Origin: SHLQ01 sp033344795 | GTDB taxonomy: Bacteria > Actinomycetota > Acidimicrobiia > Acidimicrobiales > SHLQ01 | Assembly: GCA_033344795.1 (NCBI GenBank) | Contig: JAWPMS010000001.1 | Coordinates: 3,782,001-3,846,000 of the forward strand | DNA length: 64,000 nucleotides | Direction of reading: 5' to 3' | Shown here: positions 57,287 to 64,000 of the stretch, piece after piece | How positions within the stretch are numbered: the stretch's first letter is position 1 | Layout: each line of letters starts with the position of its first letter | Notes under the pieces: model-generated | What the model saw: only the letters and a program-made list of their open reading frames with translations | The model's database searches: none | Told to the model about the DNA's origin: nothing | Translations under genes and position numbers: made by a program

Positions 57287-58933
57287 GTGACCAAACATGT
57301 CTTCGTCACTGGTGGTGTCGCCAGTTCTCTCGGAAAAGGACTCACGGCCTCGGCCCTGGGTCGCGTCCTCAAATCTCGTGGCCTTCGGGTGACGATGCAG
57401 AAGCTGGATCCGTATCTCAACGTTGATCCTGGCACGATGAATCCGTTCGAACACGGTGAGGTCTTCGTCACCGACGACGGCGGCGAGACCGATCTCGATC
57501 TTGGCCATTACGAACGGTTCATCGATGAGAACCTGACCCGTCGGTCGAATGCGACGACCGGCTCGATCTACTCTTCGGTCATCGCGGCCGAACGCCGTGG
57601 CGACTACCTCGGACGCACCGTCCAGGTTATTCCGCACATCACGGACGAGATCAAGCACCGCATCCGCCAGCTCACCTCCGATGACACCGATGTGGTCATC
57701 ACCGAGGTCGGTGGCACCGTGGGCGACATCGAGATTCTGCCGTTTCTCGAGGCAATCCGTCAGCTTCGTTTGGACGTCGGTCCCGAAAACGTTTTCTACC
57801 TTCACGTGACCCTGGTGCCCTTCATCGGCCCATCGGGTGAACAAAAGACGAAACCGACCCAGCACTCGGTCACCGAGCTGCGCAGCCGAGGTATCCAACC
57901 CGATGCGATCGTCTGTCGGAGTGACGAACCGATCAACGACGATTTGAAGCGAAAGATCTCCCGGCTCTGCGATGTGCCCTTCGAAGGGGTCATCAATGCT
58001 GCCGACGCAGCGAGTCTCTACGAGATTCCTCTTGTCGTACATGAGGAGGGCCTCGACTCGTTCATCTGCAAACACTTTCGCATCGACCCACCCGAGGCCG
58101 ATCTTGACGAGTGGCGTGCGCTCGTAGACCGGGTGTTCTCTCCCGAACAGACGGTTCGAGTCGGCATCATTGGCAAGTACGTCAGCCTGATCGACGCGTA
58201 CCTGTCCGTCGTCGAAGCACTGAACCACGGCGGCATACAGCATCATGTCAACGTCGAGATCGAGTGGATCCAGGCCGAAGATGTCGAAGGGCTGCTCACC
58301 GATCGACTTCGCAATCTCGACGGCATCGTGATCCCCGGCGGTTTCGGCGAACGTGGGGTGGAAGGCAAGATCGCAGCCGCCGGGTTCGCTCGTGAGCACG
58401 GAATCCCGTGCCTTGGCCTCTGCCTCGGGCTACAGGTCATGACGATCGAATACGCACGTAATGCTCTCGGTCTCGCCGGGGCGAACTCACTCGAATTCGA
58501 TCCGCAGACCAAACATGACGTCGTGAACCTAATGGAGAATCAGCGAGACGTGACCGACATGGGCGGAACCATGCGCCTCGGCGCATACGTCGCCCAGCTC
58601 GCACCTGGGTCCATCGTCGCGAAGGCCTATGGCGAAGAAATCGTCTCCGAGCGCCATCGCCATCGGTACGAGTTCAACTCGAAATACCTGAACCGCTTCG
58701 ACGACGGTGACTTCTGGGCGAGTGGTGAGTCTCCAGACGGCCGTCTCGTCGAGTTCATCGAACTCCGGTCACACCCGTTCTGGGTGGCCACCCAAGCCCA
58801 CCCTGAATTCAAGAGCCGACCCAATCGGCCCGCTCCCCTGTTTGGATCGTTCATCGAGGCCGTCGTCGAACGGCAGAACGGCCGAAATCCGCAACTACTC
58901 AGTATCGACGAGTCTCAGTCCTCCCCGTCGTGA
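57287..58933 (+). CDS. pyrG: CTP synthase
   Basis: A 548-aa protein. N-terminal synthetase: KHVFVTGGVASSLGKGLTASALGRVLKSRGLRVTMQKLDPYLNVDPGTMNPFEHGEVFVTDDGGETDLDLGHYERF. C-terminal glutaminase: GIVIPGGFGERGVEGKIAAAGFAREHGIPCLGLCLGLQVMTIEYARN (catalytic Cys in LCLGLQ), HRHRYEFN and QAHPEFKSRP. It makes CTP from UTP. 86 bases separate it from recN. Confidence 0.98.
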   Translation: MTKHVFVTGGVASSLGKGLTASALGRVLKSRGLRVTMQKLDPYLNVDPGTMNPFEHGEVFVTDDGGETDLDLGHYERFIDENLTRRSNATTGSIYSSVIAAERRGDYLGRTVQVIPHITDEIKHRIRQLTSDDTDVVITEVGGTVGDIEILPFLEAIRQLRLDVGPENVFYLHVTLVPFIGPSGEQKTKPTQHSVTELRSRGIQPDAIVCRSDEPINDDLKRKISRLCDVPFEGVINAADAASLYEIPLVVHEEGLDSFICKHFRIDPPEADLDEWRALVDRVFSPEQTVRVGIIGKYVSLIDAYLSVVEALNHGGIQHHVNVEIEWIQAEDVEGLLTDRLRNLDGIVIPGGFGERGVEGKIAAAGFAREHGIPCLGLCLGLQVMTIEYARNALGLAGANSLEFDPQTKHDVVNLMENQRDVTDMGGTMRLGAYVAQLAPGSIVAKAYGEEIVSERHRHRYEFNSKYLNRFDDGDFWASGESPDGRLVEFIELRSHPFWVATQAHPEFKSRPNRPAPLFGSFIEAVVERQNGRNPQLLSIDESQSSPS

Positions 58934-59463
58934 CCGGGTTCGTAGCCCTCGACGAAGACCTGGTCTACGAGGGTTGGGCGATTCAAGTAGTGAGCGCACG
59001 GTTTCGGGCACCCGATGGCGCCGAATTCAGGCGTGATGTCGTGCATCATCCGGGCGCAGTGGCAATCATCCCGATCATCGAGGGCGACGTCGTCATGGTC
59101 CGGCAATACCGGCCAGCGCTTGATCAGCATCTTCTCGAGATTCCCGCGGGACTTCGAGACATACCCGGTGAACCGCTCGTCGAGACCGCTCGACGAGAGC
59201 TGGTGGAAGAGGTCGGGATGATCGCTGGCTCACTCGAACTGCTCACAAGCGTGCACAACTCTGTTGGGTTCTGCGACGAACAGATCCACATCTTTCTGGG
59301 AACCGACATCTCGACGACCAAACGTGAGATGACCGACAGCCCTGAGGAACACGACATGGAGATCGTTCGCATATCGCTGCTCGAGGCAGAACAGATGATC
59401 CTTCGAGGCGAGATCACCGATGCCAAGACCGTGATCGGGGTCCTCGCCACACTCCGGCGCTGA
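58930..59463 (+). CDS. Nudix hydrolase (ADP-ribose pyrophosphatase type)
   Basis: A 177-aa protein. The Nudix box is GLRDIPGEPLVETARRELVEEVGM (G-x5-E-x7-REUxEExG), with QYRPALDQHLLEIPAG before and GFCDEQIHIFLGT after, as in ADP-ribose pyrophosphatases. The GTG overlaps the pyrG stop. In actinobacteria this gene lies between pyrG and xerD. Confidence 0.93.
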   Translation: MTGFVALDEDLVYEGWAIQVVSARFRAPDGAEFRRDVVHHPGAVAIIPIIEGDVVMVRQYRPALDQHLLEIPAGLRDIPGEPLVETARRELVEEVGMIAGSLELLTSVHNSVGFCDEQIHIFLGTDISTTKREMTDSPEEHDMEIVRISLLEAEQMILRGEITDAKTVIGVLATLRR

Positions 59464-60401
59464 TGATGACAATCGACGCGCTCCCCGCTGACGTCGAGGA
59501 CTACTTGACCCACCTGGCGATCGAGAAGGGCCGAGCGGCCAATACGTTGACGGCGTACCGTCGAGATCTCGATCGATACGTCCGCTTCCTCGGCGAGACA
59601 ACGGTACGCGACTCCTCTCCTGACGATGTGCGGGCGTTTGCCCGTCAGCTCGAAGCCGACGGACTTGCACGTTCGTCCACCAATCGAACGATCACCGCCG
59701 TGCGAGGTTTGCATCGATACTTGTTCGCCGAGGGAATCGTCCTGTCCGATCCGACCGCTGATGTCGAGCCGGCGCAGCTGCCCAAGGGTTTGCCGAAGGC
59801 GATTTCAGAAGAAGACATCGAGCGACTGATCGATGCCGCAAAAGGTACAGATGCTCTGGCGATGCGAGATCGAGCCATCCTGGAGATCCTGTACGGCACG
59901 GGGATGCGCATCTCGGAATGTGTTGGTTTGTCCCTCGACGACGTGGACCTCGAGGCCGCACTCATCCGCGTGACCGGCAAGGGAAACAAGCAACGACTGG
60001 TCCCTGTCGGAAGGCTCGCCGACGCCGCGTTGACCGCGTGGCTGACTCCGGCTGGTCGTCCCAGTCTTGTCCCCGATACCTGGGCCACCAGAGACGCTCA
60101 GATGGCCGTGTTCTTGAACCATCGAGGTGGCCGGCTCTCGAGACAAGGCATGTGGGGCGTGATCCGCAAGTATGGGCTCCAAGTCGGAATCGCCGACCGT
60201 TTGTCCCCCCACGTTCTGCGCCACAGCTGTGCGACTCACATGCTCGACCATGGTGCCGACATCCGTACGGTGCAGGAACTCCTGGGTCACGCGTCGATTT
60301 CAACCACGCAGCTCTACACAAAGGTGTCGACCGATTTGATGGTCCGTGCCTACGTTGCAGCCCACCCGAGGGCAGCGGGCCGTCCGGGAGCGTCATCATG
60401 A
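59463..60401 (+). CDS. xerD: Site-specific tyrosine recombinase XerD
   Basis: A 312-aa protein. N-terminal SAM-like core-binding domain (DYLTHLAIEKGRAANTLTAYRRDLDRYVRFL) and the catalytic domain with all active residues: Arg in GTGMRISECVGL, Lys in GKGNKQR, HVLRHSCATHML, LGHASISTT and QLYTKV. It resolves chromosome dimers at dif with XerC. Two in-frame ATGs at the start are both possible. Confidence 0.95.
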   Translation: MMTIDALPADVEDYLTHLAIEKGRAANTLTAYRRDLDRYVRFLGETTVRDSSPDDVRAFARQLEADGLARSSTNRTITAVRGLHRYLFAEGIVLSDPTADVEPAQLPKGLPKAISEEDIERLIDAAKGTDALAMRDRAILEILYGTGMRISECVGLSLDDVDLEAALIRVTGKGNKQRLVPVGRLADAALTAWLTPAGRPSLVPDTWATRDAQMAVFLNHRGGRLSRQGMWGVIRKYGLQVGIADRLSPHVLRHSCATHMLDHGADIRTVQELLGHASISTTQLYTKVSTDLMVRAYVAAHPRAAGRPGASS

Positions 60402-60913
60402 GTGCCATCCACCTCACCAAACGTTTCTTTGGTTCATTGTGGCCGTTTGGACCGCGCCGGGATGCTGATGCGTGGGCAACGGGTCATCTTCTCGAGGGTG
60501 AAGTGCATCTCTGGCGTCGCATGTCGCCTCAGGATCGCCGTCATTCGATTGGCGTTGCCCGCCGCGTCGTCGAGAGTCTTGGCGAGAAGGCGAGCCGTGA
60601 GGTGGTCGCAGCGGCGCTCCTGCACGATGTCGGCAAGGTCGACAGCCACCTCGGCACGTTTCTTCGCGTGGTCGCGACGGCCTCAGCCAAGGTCGCAGGC
60701 CACGAGACCGCTGACCTCTGGGTTCGGAGCTCGGGAGTGACCCGTCGAATCGGCCTCTATCTCAAGCATCCATCGATCGGTGGAGACCTCCTCGCGATGG
60801 CAGGAAGCGATGCTTTCACCGAAACATGGGCGCGCGAACACCACCTTCCCGCCGAGGAGTGCACGCTCGATCACGAGCTCGCTCACGCGCTACGAGTGTC
60901 GGACGACGACTAA
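60398..60913 (+). CDS. HD-domain protein
   Basis: A 171-aa protein: residues about 40-140 show an HD phosphohydrolase-like domain (DRRHSIGVARRVVESLG, VAAALLHDVGKVDSHLG, YLKHPSIGGDLL, AREHHLP). The ATG overlaps the xerD stop. The metal residues H..HD..D are present in part. Substrate unknown. Confidence 0.8.
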   Translation: MSAIHLTKRFFGSLWPFGPRRDADAWATGHLLEGEVHLWRRMSPQDRRHSIGVARRVVESLGEKASREVVAAALLHDVGKVDSHLGTFLRVVATASAKVAGHETADLWVRSSGVTRRIGLYLKHPSIGGDLLAMAGSDAFTETWAREHHLPAEECTLDHELAHALRVSDDD

Positions 60914-60949
60914 CGCTGCCGTCTCACTTCGACAACGCGTGAGAGCCGT

Positions 60950-63900
60950 CTAGGTCACCGTGACCGTATCGGTGAAAGTATCAGTCCCGCCGGCGTCGGT
61001 GACCGTCAACGTGACCGTGTACGGACCGGGTGCCGTGTACGTGACCACCGGAGAAGCAGCGGGCCCGCTCGCCACGGCTCCGGGATCTCCGAAGTCATAG
61101 GAATACACCACGCCGGCCTGTGCTGTAGACGTGTTCGTGAAGTTCACGACGTTTCCGCCTTGAGGGCTCGCCGTGAAGCCAGCGGTCGGTGGAATCGTCG
61201 TCACGTTGATCGTGAACGAATCACTGCCCGTCGCTCCATTGTCTGCCGTAGCGGTGACCGTGTACGAACCATTCGACGGAGCAGTGATCTGCACCGCCGT
61301 GCTTCCCTGACCACTCGTCACCGTCGCACCATTGTTCACCGTCCACACCCACGTCACCGGACCATTGGTCGCAGATGCCGACGCACTGATCACCCCAGCC
61401 GCCTGACCATCATTCGAAATCGTCACCACCGGTGGCGGCGGTGGCACGGTCGTGACGTTGATCGTGAACGAATCACTGCCCGTCGCTCCATTGTCTGCCG
61501 TAGCGGTGACCGTGTACGAACCATTCGACGGAGCAGTGATCTGCACCGCCGTGCTTCCCTGACCACTCGTCACCGTCGCACCATTGTTCACCGTCCACAC
61601 CCACGTCACCGGACCATTGGTCGCAGATGCCGACGCACTGATCACCCCAGCCGCCTGACCATCATTCGAAATCGTCACCACTGGTGGTGTTGGCAAGGTC
61701 GTGACGTTGATCGTGAACGAATCACTCGCGGAGCCACCGCCACCTGTGGAGGTTGCCGTCGCAGTCACGGTGTACGACCCATTCGACGGCACGGTCAGTT
61801 GCGCACTTGTGGTGCCCTGTCCGCTGGACACCGATCCGCTCGGCGCAATGGTCCACAGCCACGTGACCGGACCATTGGTTGCAGATGCCGACGCACTGAT
61901 CACCCCAGCAGCCTGACCATCATTCGAAATCGTCACCACCGGTGGTGGCGGGGTCACCGTGACCGTCACGGTCTCGGTGGCGGTATCCGGCGTTCCTTCG
62001 CTGTTCTCGACGGTGAGCGTGATGTCATAGGTGCCAGAGGTCGCATAGGTGAACGAGGCGTTTGACGTCGTCGTGCCCGAGCTTGCCACCGAGCCGACTC
62101 CGGTCCACGCGTAGTTCACGGCCCCCGACGAGCCTGTGCCATCACAGGCAACGCCGCCGCCAACCACGTTGCATACGATGTTCGCCACAGGCGGCGCCAC
62201 CGCGACGGTCACCGGAGTGGTCGCCACATCTGATCCGGCGACGTTCGAGACGGTCAGGGTCACCGTGTACGTGCCGCCAGCCGCATAGGTGTGTGTCGGG
62301 CTCTGCACGGCCGAGGTCGTTCCATCTCCGAAGTCCCACGTCCAGGAATCGGGCGACGCCGTCGATGCATCGGTGAACTGAGCGGTCAACCCGCCGGTAA
62401 CGAACGTGAAGTTGGCGTTGGGCGCGGACGCGACGTCAACCGTCGCGGTGAACGGCGCTGAAGACCCCGCGTCGTTCGACGCGATCAGCGTGACGGTGTA
62501 CGTACCTGCCGCGGCGAAGGTTTTCGTGGGGTTCTGCGCCTCGGACAACGTGCCGTCGCCAAAATCCCACTGCCAAGATGTTGGAGCGTTGGTAGTCGTG
62601 TCGGTAAACGTGACCACGAGTTCGTTGACCGTTCTCGTGAACGAAGCCGTCGGCGGATCGACAACCACGATGGTTCTGGTGAAGCTGTCTGAACCGCCAG
62701 CGTTCGACGCGGTGAGCGTCACTTCGTATGTTCCCGGGCTGGAGAAGCCATGCGGAGGACTCGCTGCCGTCGAAGTCGAGCCATCACCAAAGTCCCACGA
62801 GAACTCTGTCGGATCGCCGGTGGTGGTGTTCGTGAAGTTGACCACAGCATTCACCGGAACGGTGGCGCTCGAGACGGTAAATCCTGCAGCCGGAGGATCC
62901 GGAGGCAAAGGAATCACCGTCACCGTCTTCGACTCTTCATCTGCGCCGGCAGAATTTCGAGCCGTGAGCGTCACGCGGAACGTTCCCGGTTCGTCCCATG
63001 CATGCGACACGTTGGCGCCTTGCGCAGTCGATCCGTCACCGAATTCCCAGGTGAGCGTGTCTGGGTTGTTCAACGACAAGTCATTGAAGTTGATCTCTTC
63101 GCCCTGCACGACCTCGAGGGATGACTGACCAAATCGTGCGGTCGGAGGGCTCACTCGTGCGTTCACGACGATCTGAGCAGTCGTCTGGTCCGCATCGGCG
63201 GAGTTCGAGACCGACAGTTCGATCGTGTAGGTGCCCGGCACCTTCCAGGCGTGGCGCACGGTCGTGCCAAGGGCCGAGTCCCCATCGCCGAATCCCCAGC
63301 TGATCGCTGTTGGAGAGTTGGTCGACTCACTTGTCAACGTCACGGTTTGCCCAACTTCGACCACTCCGGGGAAACGCCCAATGATCGCTTCCGGTGGCTG
63401 CACGCCCTCGACCACGGTGATCACCGCGCTCGTCGTGTTCGGACCCGCCGCGTTGCTGGCGGTCAATGACACTTCGTATGCGCCAGCCTCCGCAAAGGTA
63501 TGGGTCACGACTGAGCCTGCCGCTGTGGCGCCGTCCCCGAAGGTCCAGATCAATGTGTCCGGATCACCCGTCGACGTGTCGGTGAACTCGATCGACTCGC
63601 CCACTTCAATCGTGTCGCTGCGGAATGAGAAGTTCGCCGAGGGCACCCGCAGCTGATCAACGGCTACCACGGTGACATCGAGCGACTGTTGTGCTTGTTC
63701 TCCCCGTGCGTTCGAGACGAACAGCGTCACGGTGAAGACACCCTCGCTCTCCCAGACTTTGACGACATCGGGACCCTCGCCGCCCGTTCCGTCACCGAAG
63801 TCCCAGTTCCAGGACGTCGGCAGGCCCGAGGATTCATCGGAGAAACTCACTTCCTCGCCGACGTTCGCCGTATCAGCAGAGAACACGAAGTTGGCGATCA

Positions 63901-64000
63901 ACTCATCGAGCTGCGCGTTGGTCTCATCCAGGACGTCGACAAGGATCGGTGAGTCGATGCGGTCGACAGGCGTATCCGACGGGACTTCCTCGCCTCCCGG
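60950..64000 (-). CDS. Large secreted multi-PKD-domain protein, 3' part (cut by window edge)
   Basis: The frame is open to the right edge, giving at least 1,016 residues of the C-terminal part. It has at least seven canonical PKD domains (W-x-FGDG: WNWDFGDG, LIWTFGDG, ISWGFGDG, LTWEFGDG, FSWDFGDG, WQWDFGDG, WTWDFGDG), then a degenerate one, then three Ig/PKD-like repeats of 83-84 aa beginning VVTISNDGQAAGVISASAS, and a final YSYDFGDP domain. There is no sorting or membrane anchor at the C-terminus. It is probably an extracellular adhesin or matrix protein; the N-terminus and signal are outside. Confidence 0.9.
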   Translation of the reverse strand, partial: PGGEEVPSDTPVDRIDSPILVDVLDETNAQLDELIANFVFSADTANVGEEVSFSDESSGLPTSWNWDFGDGTGGEGPDVVKVWESEGVFTVTLFVSNARGEQAQQSLDVTVVAVDQLRVPSANFSFRSDTIEVGESIEFTDTSTGDPDTLIWTFGDGATAAGSVVTHTFAEAGAYEVSLTASNAAGPNTTSAVITVVEGVQPPEAIIGRFPGVVEVGQTVTLTSESTNSPTAISWGFGDGDSALGTTVRHAWKVPGTYTIELSVSNSADADQTTAQIVVNARVSPPTARFGQSSLEVVQGEEINFNDLSLNNPDTLTWEFGDGSTAQGANVSHAWDEPGTFRVTLTARNSAGADEESKTVTVIPLPPDPPAAGFTVSSATVPVNAVVNFTNTTTGDPTEFSWDFGDGSTSTAASPPHGFSSPGTYEVTLTASNAGGSDSFTRTIVVVDPPTASFTRTVNELVVTFTDTTTNAPTSWQWDFGDGTLSEAQNPTKTFAAAGTYTVTLIASNDAGSSAPFTATVDVASAPNANFTFVTGGLTAQFTDASTASPDSWTWDFGDGTTSAVQSPTHTYAAGGTYTVTLTVSNVAGSDVATTPVTVAVAPPVANIVCNVVGGGVACDGTGSSGAVNYAWTGVGSVASSGTTTSNASFTYATSGTYDITLTVENSEGTPDTATETVTVTVTPPPPVVTISNDGQAAGVISASASATNGPVTWLWTIAPSGSVSSGQGTTSAQLTVPSNGSYTVTATATSTGGGGSASDSFTINVTTLPTPPVVTISNDGQAAGVISASASATNGPVTWVWTVNNGATVTSGQGSTAVQITAPSNGSYTVTATADNGATGSDSFTINVTTVPPPPPVVTISNDGQAAGVISASASATNGPVTWVWTVNNGATVTSGQGSTAVQITAPSNGSYTVTATADNGATGSDSFTINVTTIPPTAGFTASPQGGNVVNFTNTSTAQAGVVYSYDFGDPGAVASGPAASPVVTYTAPGPYTVTLTVTDAGGTDTFTDTVTVT
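61203..61950. repeat. Three direct repeats of ~250 bp inside the PKD gene
   Basis: Units begin at 61203, 61455 and 61704 (periods 252 and 249 bp). Units 1 and 2 are nearly identical over their whole length; unit 3 has diverged in its first half, but about 75 bp near its end match again. Each encodes one Ig-like domain. The near-identity points to recent duplication or gene conversion and predicts copy-number changes. Confidence 0.9.

Noticed and set aside
61160..62065. Plus-strand open frame with repeated His/Arg-rich blocks
   Set aside because: The repeats are the antisense image of the PKD/Ig repeats on the minus strand.

Overview
The window looks like part of an actinobacterial chromosome, most plausibly class Acidimicrobiia (an Ilumatobacter-like lineage). 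This is inferred from the high GC content, the Gram-positive style flagellum without L- and P-ring genes, the stand-alone LigD polymerase domain, the TlyA-NadK-RecN-PyrG-Nudix-XerD order and the AroA-Cmk fusion. No 16S gene is present, so the assignment is an inference. Gene density is very high and no gene-free stretch exceeds 300 bases. I saw no insertion sequence, prophage or CRISPR array.

Left part (1-3630): the 3' end of a cell-wall amidase, a LigD-type polymerase, a tRNA-Pro(GGG), a LiaF-like protein and an HDOD response regulator, followed by five tandem 19-bp hairpin repeats.

Flagellar island (about 3.6-32.6 kb): nearly the whole flagellum is encoded. A late block on the minus strand holds fliN, fliW, flgL, flgK, flgN, fliS and flagellin A. 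The main minus-strand operon runs flgB-flgC-fliE-fliF-fliG-fliH-fliI-fliJ-[SLT-fliK fusion]-flgD-flgE-flbD-motA-motB-fliL. The export operon runs fliO-fliP-fliQ-fliR-[J-domain protein]-flhB-flhA-[FlhF-like]-[small membrane protein]. The divergent pair csrA-fliM / fliD-(FliT-position protein)-flagellin B closes the island. Five promoter regions in the island and one before the HDOD regulator share a sigma-28-like motif, CTCA-N16/17-(G/T)CCGA. Both flagellin leaders carry a hairpin next to a GGA just before the Shine-Dalgarno sequence, and csrA and fliW are both present. This suggests a CsrA-FliW homeostasis circuit. The genes for FliA, FlgM, FlhG and the distal rod (FlgF/FlgG) are not in the window.

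Signalling block (32.7-38.1 kb): an HDOD-GGDEF protein, a second LiaF-like paralogue, a pentapeptide-repeat potassium channel, a third HDOD protein, a zinc-ribbon membrane peptide and an RsbU-type phosphatase.

Housekeeping block (38.1-60.9 kb): der, a DUF512 radical-SAM protein, ispH, plsC, aroA-cmk, tyrA, rluB, scpB, scpA, photolyase, a TgpA-like/DUF58/MoxR trio (the transglutaminase appears catalytically dead), tlyA (apparent ATC start), nadK, recN, pyrG, a Nudix hydrolase, xerD and an HD-domain protein. The right edge cuts a very large secreted PKD-repeat protein with near-identical ~250-bp internal repeats.
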